This document shows, piece by piece, positions 55,294 through 64,000 of a stretch of DNA of 64,000 nt (the stretch's first letter is position 1; each line of letters opens with the position of its first letter). Both the position numbers and the translations under genes were made by a program. The notes beneath the pieces are model-generated. The model did no database searches. It was not told the DNA's origin and worked only from the letters and a program-made list of their open reading frames with translations. Where the stretch lies: positions 1 to 64,000 of the forward strand of contig SCUK01000051.1 in NCBI GenBank assembly GCA_004297445.1. The letters are read 5' to 3'. This DNA comes from Anaerolineae bacterium. Lineage in GTDB: Bacteria > Chloroflexota > Anaerolineae > Anaerolineales > UBA11579.

Positions 55294-55476
55294 GTGTCAT
55301 TCCGAGGGAGGGCAGAGCCCGACCGAGGAATCTCGCGACGGGTAAGGAACTGTTGCCAGGCAGGTACACCGGAAAAAACTACGCCTTGTGCAATCCTCCT
55401 CACCCTATCCGTCGCGACTTGAACTCTCAATCAATGGAATCGTTCGCGAGATTCCTCGCTCCGCTCGGAATGACAG
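55294..55476. repeat. Inverted-repeat-bounded intergenic element, copy 2
   Basis: GTGTCATTCCGAG at the left and CTCGGAATGACA at the right are inverted copies; inside, GAGGAATCTCGCGACG pairs partly with CGCGAGATTCCTC. It starts 2 bp after the sulfotransferase stop and ends 4 bp before the next start. The centre differs from copy 1. Confidence 0.65.
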
Positions 55477-55480
55477 AATC

Positions 55481-56476
55481 TTGAAATTCCTCATCTGCGG
55501 TCTCGGCAGCATTGGGCGGCGGCACCTGCGTCATCTGGTCGCATTGGGGGAGACGGACATCGTGCTTTACCGCACTGGCCAGAGCACCCTGCCGGATGAC
55601 GAACTGGCCGCCTACCCCACCGAAACCAACTTCCACGACGCGCTGACCCACCGGCCGGATGCAGTCATCATCGCCAACCCGACCGCATTGCACTTGGATG
55701 CCGCCATCCCGGCGGCGCGCGCTGGCTGCCACATCCTGCTCGAGAAGCCGGTCTCCGATTCGATGGAGCGCATTGACCAGTTGCGCAAGGCGGCGTATGA
55801 ATTTGGCAACCGGATTCTCGTGGGGTTCCAATTCCGCTACCATCCGGCGCTGGCGCTGGTGAAACAGGCGCTGGACGACGGGCGCATTGGGCGAGCACTT
55901 TCGGCGCGGGCACACTGGGGCGAGTACCTGCCGGACTGGCACCCCTGGGAAGACTACCGCAAAGGCTACGCCGCGCGCAAAGACCTCGGCGGCGGGGTCA
56001 TCCTCACCCTCACCCACCCGCTGGATTATCTGCGCTGGCTGCTGGGAGACGTGCGCGGGTTGTGGGCCTCAGCGGGCAAGTTGAGCGATCTTGAAATCGA
56101 TGTAGAAGACACCGCTGACATCGCCCTGGATTTCGCACGCGGCGCGCAGGCGAATGTGCATCTGAACTACACCCAACGCCCGCCGCGCCATGATTTGGAG
56201 GTCGTTGGCACGCAAGGGACGGTGCGCTGGAACAACGCCGAATTGTATATTGACCTGTACAGCGCAGAGGAAAAGACCTGGACACGGCAGGAAATTCCAG
56301 CTGACTTCGAGCGCGACCAGCTGTTTCGGGCACAGATGGCTCACTTCCTTGACGTGGTGCGCGGCGATGCCCAACCCGCCTGCACACTGGACGATGGCGT
56401 CTGGGCGCTCAAACTGGCCCTGGCGGCGCACGAGTCAGTTCGTACCAAACAAAAGATAGAATTCACAAAGTTCTGA
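55481..56476 (+). CDS. Gfo/Idh/MocA-family oxidoreductase
   Basis: 331 residues from TTG 55481; the longer frame from 55388 would translate an intergenic repeat. LICGLGSIGRRHLRHLV is the NAD(P) site. HILLEKPVSD carries the EKP motif, and GGGVILTLTHPLDYLRWL is the catalytic region with His. It oxidises or reduces a nucleotide sugar or polyol. The substrate is unknown; N-acyl-sugar 3-oxidation is one option in such clusters. Confidence 0.8.
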   Translation: MKFLICGLGSIGRRHLRHLVALGETDIVLYRTGQSTLPDDELAAYPTETNFHDALTHRPDAVIIANPTALHLDAAIPAARAGCHILLEKPVSDSMERIDQLRKAAYEFGNRILVGFQFRYHPALALVKQALDDGRIGRALSARAHWGEYLPDWHPWEDYRKGYAARKDLGGGVILTLTHPLDYLRWLLGDVRGLWASAGKLSDLEIDVEDTADIALDFARGAQANVHLNYTQRPPRHDLEVVGTQGTVRWNNAELYIDLYSAEEKTWTRQEIPADFERDQLFRAQMAHFLDVVRGDAQPACTLDDGVWALKLALAAHESVRTKQKIEFTKF

Positions 56477-56489
56477 GGTGTGGTATCAT
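56462..56489 (+). promoter_or_regulatory. Candidate promoter of sat-cysC
   Basis: TTCACA (56462-56467) and TATCAT (56484-56489), each 5 of 6 to consensus, 16 bp apart. It starts inside the end of the previous gene and would give a leader of about 70 nt. Confidence 0.5.
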
Positions 56490-56526
56490 CGGGCGTTTGG
56501 ATTTTTCCAGACCCACAACCTATTAG

Positions 56527-58311
<1,785 letters not shown>

Positions 58312-58328
58312 CCATCAGTAAGCAAAGG

Positions 58329-58369
58329 TAGTGGCGCAATGAGTTGCTTCGCAACTCATTGCGCCACTA
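58329..58369. repeat. Perfect 19-bp hairpin
   Basis: TAGTGGCGCAATGAGTTGC and GCAACTCATTGCGCCACTA around TTC. It fills the gap between sat-cysC and the SDR gene, ending 11 bp before the start. No U tract follows, so it is more likely a REP-type unit than a terminator. Confidence 0.65.
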
Positions 58370-58380
58370 CAAAAAGACCC

Positions 58381-59208
58381 ATGACCCCCACCCTGCCCGC
58401 CCAATTTGACCTGACCGGCCGCGTCGCCATCGTGACCGGCGCGGCCGGCCTGCTGGGCAGCCAGTTCTGCCGGGCGCTGGCCGAAGCCGGCGCGGCAGTG
58501 CTGGCGGCGGATGTGGACGGGAAGAAGGCGCAGACGCTGGCGAAAGAGTTGAAGGCCGCCGGGTATGCCGCCGCCCATACGCAGACGGACATCACCGATA
58601 AGATTTCGGTGAAAGGCATGGTGCAGGCAGCCGTGGGGGACTTCGGGCGGCTGGACATCCTGGTGAACTCGGCGGCGCTGGACCCCAAGTTTGACCCCAA
58701 AGAAATCAGCAAGCAGGGCGCCAACGCCTTTGAAGATTACCCACTGGCGAAGTGGAACGAGGCGCTGAACGTGAACCTGACCGGCATGTTCCTGGCCTGC
58801 CAGCAGGCGGCCGGGCCGATGCTGGCACAGGGCAGCGGCGCCATCGTCAATATCTGCTCGATGTACGGGCTGGTGGGGCCGGACCAGCGGCTGTACCAGC
58901 GCGAGGGCCAGCCGCCACAGTTCAAACCCGTGACCTATACCGTGACCAAGGCCGGCGTGCTGGGCCTGACGAAATACCTGGCGACCTACTACGCCGGCAA
59001 GAACATCCGCGTGAATACACTCACGCCCGGCGGCGTGTTCAACAATCACGACGACGAATTCGTGCAGGCGTATGCCGCCCGCAGCGTGCTGGGGCGCATG
59101 GCGCAGCCCGACGAAATGAACGGCGCGCTGCTGTTCCTCGCATCGGATGCGTCCGCCTACATGACGGGGGCAAACCTGGTGGTGGACGGCGGCTGGACGG
59201 CGTGGTGA
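58381..59208 (+). CDS. Short-chain dehydrogenase/reductase
   Basis: 275 residues from ATG 58381; a start at 58339 would translate the hairpin. AIVTGAAGLLGSQFCRAL is the TGxxxGxG site, VNSAALDP the NAG-equivalent, S-x13-Y-x3-K is present (NICSMYG, then YTVTKAG), and DGGWTAW is the usual end. Its place before a CMP-sugar synthase suggests a nucleotide-sugar or acyl-sugar substrate; FabG-like chemistry is also possible. Confidence 0.8.
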   Translation: MTPTLPAQFDLTGRVAIVTGAAGLLGSQFCRALAEAGAAVLAADVDGKKAQTLAKELKAAGYAAAHTQTDITDKISVKGMVQAAVGDFGRLDILVNSAALDPKFDPKEISKQGANAFEDYPLAKWNEALNVNLTGMFLACQQAAGPMLAQGSGAIVNICSMYGLVGPDQRLYQREGQPPQFKPVTYTVTKAGVLGLTKYLATYYAGKNIRVNTLTPGGVFNNHDDEFVQAYAARSVLGRMAQPDEMNGALLFLASDASAYMTGANLVVDGGWTAW

Positions 59209-59227
59209 GAGGAATCGCTTCGCACCC

Positions 59228-59986
59228 ATGACCTCACCCCTTCACACCCTCGCCCTTATCCCCGCCCGCGGCGGCAGCAAGAGCATCCCGCGTAAGAACA
59301 TCCTGCCATTTGCCGGGCATCCGCTGATCGCGTGGAGCATCGCCGCGGGGTGCGCCGCCGACACGGTGACGCGGGTGGTAGTGTCCACGGACGATGAAGA
59401 AATCGCGGCTGTGGCGCGGGAGTACGGGGCGGAAACGCCATTCATGCGCCCGGCCGAACACTCGCAGGACAACACCACCGACCTGCCGGTTTTTCTGCAC
59501 GCACTGGAGTGGCTGGCCGAGCATGAAGGCTACTCGCCAGACATCGTGGTGCAACTGCGCCCGACGTCCCCCTTTCGCCGGCTGTGGCACATTGATGAAG
59601 CGGTGAAGGCGCTGGCGGCGCGGCCGGAAGCCGACGCTTGCCGCACCGTCATCGTCCCTTTCCAGAATCCGTTCAAGATGTGGACGATTGGGGATGACGG
59701 GCTGATGCAGCCGTTAATAAGAGATACCGGCTTCGCCGAGCCCTATAACATGCCGCGCCAGTCCCTGCAGGATGTGTACTGGCAGACAGGCTATGTGGAC
59801 GCCGTGTGGAGCCGCACGGTCCTCGAACAGAAGTCAATGACCGGCAAGACCATCCTGCCACTGGTGATTGACCCCGGCGATTGGGTGGACATCGACTCGC
59901 CGGACGACTGGCGGCGCGCTGAGAGGCTTTTCATTGAGGGTGTGATAACCGAAGAGGCGCTGGGGTACACGGTGGCGAAGGCGTAG
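59228..59986 (+). CDS. neuA: CMP-N-acylneuraminate-type cytidylyltransferase
   Basis: 252 residues. LIPARGGSKSIPRKNILPFA is the CTP-binding signature; VVVSTDDEEIAAVAREYGAE and LRPTSPFRR are also family blocks. It activates a nonulosonic acid as its CMP-sugar. The synthase directly downstream (60175) probably supplies the substrate. DVYWQTGYVDAVW lies at the substrate end. Confidence 0.87.
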   Translation: MTSPLHTLALIPARGGSKSIPRKNILPFAGHPLIAWSIAAGCAADTVTRVVVSTDDEEIAAVAREYGAETPFMRPAEHSQDNTTDLPVFLHALEWLAEHEGYSPDIVVQLRPTSPFRRLWHIDEAVKALAARPEADACRTVIVPFQNPFKMWTIGDDGLMQPLIRDTGFAEPYNMPRQSLQDVYWQTGYVDAVWSRTVLEQKSMTGKTILPLVIDPGDWVDIDSPDDWRRAERLFIEGVITEEALGYTVAKA

Positions 59987-60109
59987 GGGCGGCGCGGTTA
60001 CAATGAGGGAACTGGTAATTGACTAAGTGGCAGAGTTACCTGCATGCAGCCAAGATTGTGAGTCTGGGTCGTTTACCAGTGAACCAGCCTGAAAAAACCG
60101 TGTAGAACG

Positions 60110-60137
60110 GGATTCCTCGCTTTGCTCGGAATGACAA
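60110..60137. repeat. Half copy of the CTCGGAATGACA repeat
   Basis: GATTCCTCGCTTTGCTCGGA followed by ATGACAAG matches the right end of the element at 55294-55476. No left end is seen in this gap (59987-60174), which otherwise holds no gene. Confidence 0.55.
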
Positions 60138-60174
60138 GACTATTTCAGATTTTGCAGATCAAGGAACGATTCAA

Positions 60175-62061
60175 ATGCCCCAAATCAAAATCGGTGACCG
60201 CGTAATTGGCGACGGCCGCCCGGCCTACATCATAGCCGAGATCGGCGTCAACCACAACGGCATTCCGGAGCTGGCATTCCAGTTGATTGACGCGGCGGTG
60301 GATGCCGGCGTGGACGCGGTGAAATTCCAGAAGCGCAACCTGGAAAAACTGTATCCCAAGAAATATCTGGACAACGTGAACGCCGGCGAGAAGAACCTGG
60401 CCTTCCTGCTGCCGATTTTACAGAAGGTGGAACTCTCGGACGAGGATTTCGTGCGCCTGCACGAATACTGCCACAAGAAGGGCATCACCTTCATGTGCAC
60501 GCCGTTCGACACTGACAGCGCCGACTTCCTGGCGGACCTGGGCGTGCCGGCGTTCAAGGTCGCCTCGGCAGACATGATTAACCTGCCGCTGCTTGACCAT
60601 CTGGTGGCCAAGGGCCTGCCGATGATTCTCTCCACCGGTATGAGCCGCATGGAAGAAGTTGAAGTGACGGTAAACTTCCTAAAGCAGCGCGGGGCGCAGT
60701 TCGCTCTGCTGCATTGCAACAGCGCTTACCCGGCGGCCTTTGAAGACATCAACCTACGTTTCATGAGCCAACTGGCCAAGTTTGACGTGCCGGTGGGGTA
60801 CTCCGGGCACGAACGCGGCATCGCCATCAGCACCGTGGCGGCTGCGGTGGGAGCGCACATCATCGAGCGTCATATTACGCTGGACCGCACGATGGAAGGA
60901 CCGGACCACGCCGCCAGCCTGGAGCCGGTGGGCTTTAAGAAAATGGTGCGTGACATCCGCCAGGTGGAAACGGCGCTGGGCACCGGCGAAGAGAAATTCA
61001 TGTCGCGTGGCGAAATCCTGAACCGGGAAGTGCTGGCCAAGAGCCTGGTGGCGGCGCGCGACATCCGCCCGGGCGAGACAATTACCGCCGAGATGGTGAC
61101 CGTGAAGGGACCGGGGCAGGGCCTCAGCCCGCAGTTGTATGACCAACTCATCGGCCATACCGTGAACCGTGAGATTGAAGCCGACGGCATGTTCCTGCCA
61201 GTGGACATCGGCGAGCTGATTACGCTGGACGTCGAGCACACCATCCCGATGGACTGGGGCTTTGTGGTGCGGCATGCGGATGTGGCCGGGATGCTGGCCT
61301 ACAACCCGAAGATCCTGGAATTCCATTTTACTGACCGCGACCTCGACGAAGAGTACACCAACGGCAAACTGGACATCGGCCTGGTGGTGCACGCCCCGGA
61401 GTTCTGGGGGCACAACCTGGTGGACCTGTGCACGCCGGATGAACGCCTGCGCAATTCTTCGATTGAGTTGCTGCAAAAGGCAATTGATGTGACGCGCAAG
61501 ATGGCGCCCAACTTCAGTGGGCTGCCCAAAGTGGTGGTACACCCCGGCGCGGCCAGCCTGGACCACCCGCTGGAAGACAAGGCTGCGTTGTATGCCAACC
61601 TCGCCAAGTCGGTGGATGCACTGGACTATACCGGCGTGGAATTGCTGCTGGAAAACCTGCCGGCGCACCCGTGGTATTTTGGCGGCCAATGGCTGACCAA
61701 TGCCTTCATGGACGCCTACGAAATCATCGACTTCCTCAAGCCGCGCGGCCTGAAGATGTGCTACGACACCAGCCACCACAAACTCTACTGCAACTGGGCG
61801 CACGTGGATTTCTACGAACAGGCCGAAGCGCTGCTGCCGTACATCGCCCATCTGCATCTTTCGGATGCCTCCGGGCTGGACGGCGAGGGCCTGCAAATCG
61901 AAGAAGGCACAATTGACTGGGTGCGCTTCTTCCGGGCGTTCAAGGATTACCACGGCACGATGATCCCCGAAATCTGGCGCGGTCACCAGCGCGGCGGCGA
62001 GGGCTTCTTGATTGCCCTCAACCGGCTGAGCGAAGCCTACTTCAAGGCAATCGAGACGTAA
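60175..62061 (+). CDS. Nonulosonic acid synthase fused to a TIM-barrel isomerase-like domain
   Basis: 628 residues. Residues 1-290 are a NeuB barrel: YIIAEIGVNHNGIPELAFQL, DAVKFQKRN, FMCTPFDTDSADFL, LSTGMSRMEEVE, GYSGHE. An SAF-like part follows (about 290-350: RSL-type VAARDIRPGETIT). Residues about 370-628 form a second barrel of the xylose-isomerase/AP-endonuclease-2 type: ILEFHFTDRDLD, VVHPGAASLDHPL, LLENLPAH, CYDTSHH, HLHLSD, EIWRGHQRGG. The second half may make or epimerise the acceptor sugar. About 350 residues is usual for NeuB, so this is a true fusion. Confidence 0.85.
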   Translation: MPQIKIGDRVIGDGRPAYIIAEIGVNHNGIPELAFQLIDAAVDAGVDAVKFQKRNLEKLYPKKYLDNVNAGEKNLAFLLPILQKVELSDEDFVRLHEYCHKKGITFMCTPFDTDSADFLADLGVPAFKVASADMINLPLLDHLVAKGLPMILSTGMSRMEEVEVTVNFLKQRGAQFALLHCNSAYPAAFEDINLRFMSQLAKFDVPVGYSGHERGIAISTVAAAVGAHIIERHITLDRTMEGPDHAASLEPVGFKKMVRDIRQVETALGTGEEKFMSRGEILNREVLAKSLVAARDIRPGETITAEMVTVKGPGQGLSPQLYDQLIGHTVNREIEADGMFLPVDIGELITLDVEHTIPMDWGFVVRHADVAGMLAYNPKILEFHFTDRDLDEEYTNGKLDIGLVVHAPEFWGHNLVDLCTPDERLRNSSIELLQKAIDVTRKMAPNFSGLPKVVVHPGAASLDHPLEDKAALYANLAKSVDALDYTGVELLLENLPAHPWYFGGQWLTNAFMDAYEIIDFLKPRGLKMCYDTSHHKLYCNWAHVDFYEQAEALLPYIAHLHLSDASGLDGEGLQIEEGTIDWVRFFRAFKDYHGTMIPEIWRGHQRGGEGFLIALNRLSEAYFKAIET

Positions 62062-62066
62062 AACCA

Positions 62067-62085
62067 CGGGGCGCAATGCGCCCCG
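62067..62085. repeat. GC-rich palindrome
   Basis: CGGGGCGCAATGCGCCCCG: 9-bp arms around one base, between two + strand genes. Similar in character to the hairpins at 45695 and 58329. Confidence 0.45.
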
Positions 62086-62104
62086 GCTGGATTAACCCAC
62101 CAAG

Positions 62105-63688
62105 ATGCTCTTACGGCTACGCGCACTCCTCTCCACACTCAATGACCGGCTGAGGTTGTATGGACTGACGCGCGGCGCGGCACGACTGCGCCCCGCCGCG
62201 GGCGCCAGGACCGTGGCGGTGTTCAACGCGTCAGCGCGGGTGCATGGAATCAGTCTGAACGCGGGCTTCCAGTTGCTGACAGCCTGGGGTCTGCGACTGG
62301 CTGGCCTGCGGGTGGTGCACTTCGTGTGCAAAGCCGGGATGAGCCGCTGTATGCTGGGCGCGGATATCGAAAATCCGCTCAAGGAACCGCCCTGTCAGGA
62401 TTGTGTCCAGCAGTCGCGGCGGTTGGTGCGTGGCGCCGAGGTTCGCTGGTTCGATTTCAAAGAAAGCGTCGAGTTGGCGGGCGCCCTGCGCCCGCTCACC
62501 CTGGCTGACCTGATGGCATTCAACTTCCGGGACCTCCCTCTGGGCGAGATCGTGCTGCCCGGGCTGCGCTGGCGGCTGCGCCTGCACACACTTTCTGACG
62601 ACGAAAACACCCGCTTTCTGTATCGGCAGTTCATCCTCTCCGCATGGAACGTGGCGCAGGAGTTCAGCGCTTTTCTGAATGAGGTACAGCCGGACGCAGT
62701 CATCGTGTTCAACGGCATGATGTTCCCGGAAGCGGTGGCGGCGCGACTGGCGCGGGCTCGCGGCATCCGTACGATCACGCAGGAAGTGGCCTTCCAGCCT
62801 TTCACAGCGTTCTTCACCACCGGCGAAGCGACCGCCTATCCCATTGATATCCCGGCAGACTTCCAACTGAACGAAACCGAATCGGCACGGCTGGATGCCA
62901 CGCTGGAAAAACGCTTCCAGGGAGAGTTCACCATGGCGGGCATCACCTTCTGGCCGGAGATGCATGGACTGGATTATGCGTTTCTGAACAAAGCGGCGAA
63001 GTTCAAACAGATGGTGGCGGTGTTTACCAACGTCATCTTTGATACCAGTCAGCCACATGCCAATACGCTGTATGAAAACATGTTTGCCTGGCTGGAGGAT
63101 GTTCGCGAACTGGTTAACAGGCATCCGGAGACGCTGTTCGTCATCCGCGCCCACCCGGATGAGATGCGGCCGGGAACCAAGAAGCAGGCGCGCGAAAATG
63201 TGCGCGGCTGGGTGCGAAAACACAAACTGGATGAATACCCCAATGTAGTATTCATCGATTCGCAGGAGTACATCAGTTCGTACGCGCTGATAGACCGCGC
63301 CAAGTTCATGATGGTGTACAACTCCAGCATCGGCATTGAGGGCACGCTGCTGGGGCGGCCCGTGTTGTGCGGCGGGCGGGCGCGCTACACCCGCTACCCG
63401 ACGGTGTTCTTCCCAGCCAGCGCCGCCGAATACCGCCAGATGGCGGAGGAATTCCTCAATGCTCCGGTCATCTCGGTACCGCCGGAGTTCATGGTCAATG
63501 CCCGCCGCTTCCTGTATTACCAGTTGTTCAAAACCGCGCTGCCGTTTGGCAGTTTCCTGGAAAATCATCCCCGGCTGGGGTATGTGAGCCTGAAAGCCTT
63601 TCGCCTGGACGCGTTACGGCCGGAGAACAGTCCCGCCATTCGCGCCATCCTGGATGGCGTTGCCCGCGAAGGCGATTTTCTGTTATAA
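62105..63688 (+). CDS. Capsule-type GT-B glycosyltransferase
   Basis: 527 residues. After a Cys-containing N-terminal region (PPCQDCVQQS), the core has VQPDAVIVFNGMMFPEAVAA, VFTNVIFDTSQPHA, FVIRAHPDEMRPG and MMVYNSSIGIEGTLLGRPVL. These blocks (HPDE, YNSSIGIE) are those of capsule polysaccharide transferases related to the genes at 39355 and 51832. The donor may be a CMP-nonulosonate, given the neighbours, but this is inference. Confidence 0.72.
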   Translation: MLLRLRALLSTLNDRLRLYGLTRGAARLRPAAGARTVAVFNASARVHGISLNAGFQLLTAWGLRLAGLRVVHFVCKAGMSRCMLGADIENPLKEPPCQDCVQQSRRLVRGAEVRWFDFKESVELAGALRPLTLADLMAFNFRDLPLGEIVLPGLRWRLRLHTLSDDENTRFLYRQFILSAWNVAQEFSAFLNEVQPDAVIVFNGMMFPEAVAARLARARGIRTITQEVAFQPFTAFFTTGEATAYPIDIPADFQLNETESARLDATLEKRFQGEFTMAGITFWPEMHGLDYAFLNKAAKFKQMVAVFTNVIFDTSQPHANTLYENMFAWLEDVRELVNRHPETLFVIRAHPDEMRPGTKKQARENVRGWVRKHKLDEYPNVVFIDSQEYISSYALIDRAKFMMVYNSSIGIEGTLLGRPVLCGGRARYTRYPTVFFPASAAEYRQMAEEFLNAPVISVPPEFMVNARRFLYYQLFKTALPFGSFLENHPRLGYVSLKAFRLDALRPENSPAIRAILDGVAREGDFLL

Positions 63689-63718
63689 CCCTCCCGACAT
63701 TTCAATTCGGAGCAACCC

Positions 63719-63970
63719 TTGGACTCGATAGATACAACCCTGTTCGCCAAAGTTCGGCCGGTGCTGGCCGCGGCGCTGAAAGTGGATGCCGCGGAAATCA
63801 CGCCCGCCCTGCAATTTGGCGACCTGCCGCAATGGGACTCAATGGGACATATGGAAGTGATGGTGAGCCTCGAGACCGAACTGGGCATTCCCATCACCCC
63901 CGAGACCATCACCGGCCTCACCAGCGTGGAGGCCATTTGCCAGCACCTGGCCGGGAATGGGCATGCCTGA
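63719..63970 (+). CDS. Acyl carrier protein
   Basis: 83 residues from TTG 63719, with CGGAG upstream. The small acidic helical protein has the phosphopantetheine site QWDSMGHMEVMVSLE, with Ser41 as the likely attachment residue. It is not in a fatty-acid (fab) operon, so it is a specialised carrier. The acyl-AMP ligase at 31293 is a plausible loading enzyme. Confidence 0.85.
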   Translation: MDSIDTTLFAKVRPVLAAALKVDAAEITPALQFGDLPQWDSMGHMEVMVSLETELGIPITPETITGLTSVEAICQHLAGNGHA

Positions 63971-64000
63971 ACACCGGTTGGACCTCGCGCCGGCGGTGAC
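63963..64000 (+). CDS. Start of a further gene, cut by the window edge
   Basis: ATG 63963 opens a frame reading MPEHRLDLAPAVT, overlapping the carrier-protein stop by 8 bp. The tight overlap suggests a coupled gene, perhaps an acyltransferase or ligase using the carrier. Only 12 full codons are visible, so no family can be named. Confidence 0.5.
   Translation, partial: MPEHRLDLAPAV

Overview
The window looks like a chromosome segment from a high-GC environmental bacterium. I suspect Chloroflexota (Anaerolineae-like): AftB-like GT-C transferases, NACHT proteins and intergenic hairpin repeats are common there. No rRNA, tRNA or ribosomal protein gene is present, so this placement is inference only. 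The left half (about 1-30 kb) is a mosaic of defence and mobile genes with uneven base composition. The right half (about 30-64 kb) is one large surface-glycan cluster, nearly all on the + strand.

Left half. At 1-3945 there is the tail of a CBASS-like anti-phage locus: a lone E2-like protein, a nuclease-SAVED effector and an unrecognised 563-residue protein ending in a HEPN-like R-x4-H motif. A decayed IS256 transposase abuts an orphan AbrB/VapB antitoxin (4027-4599). A NACHT-HEAT protein with two C-terminal membrane helices follows (4798-7689). A minus-strand operon (10876-7762) encodes a RecA-like protein without a P-loop, a coiled-coil protein and a family B DNA polymerase with an altered motif C; it recalls the ImuA/ImuB/DnaE2 mutasomes. 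Next come an orphan RHH antitoxin and a LuxR-type regulator. A Tn7-like transposition module (20332-11986, minus strand) has tnsA, tnsB, tnsC, two related tniQ/tnsD genes and a small zinc-finger gene between them. It diverges from two tandem XRE regulators and a membrane protein; the two sigma70-like promoters lie nearly back to back. A TPR membrane protein, a perfect 18-bp inverted repeat and a three-gene restriction-modification operon (two methylase-like proteins plus a GIY-YIG/SF2 helicase) complete this half, followed by an unknown protein with a structured leader.

Right half. The glycan cluster opens at a promoter (30252-30279) with three upstream iterons and a palindromic operator. The same promoter-operator unit precedes a MarR-type EPS regulator at 34682, which suggests autoregulation and control of the cluster. 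The genes supply GDP-fucose (gmd, fcl), a UDP-GlcNAc-type 4,6-dehydratase, two nonulosonate synthases (one fused to a TIM barrel), two cytidylyltransferases, several SDR/Gfo enzymes, an ABC exporter (wzm/wzt), GT-A, GT-B and GT-C transferases, two methyltransferases, a sulfotransferase with its PAPS supply (sat-cysC), and an acyl-AMP ligase with an acyl carrier protein. Together they predict an exported capsule-like polysaccharide carrying fucose, sialic-acid-like sugars, sulfate and possibly acyl groups. Dispersed short repeats occupy many of the gaps in this half and were not seen in the left half.
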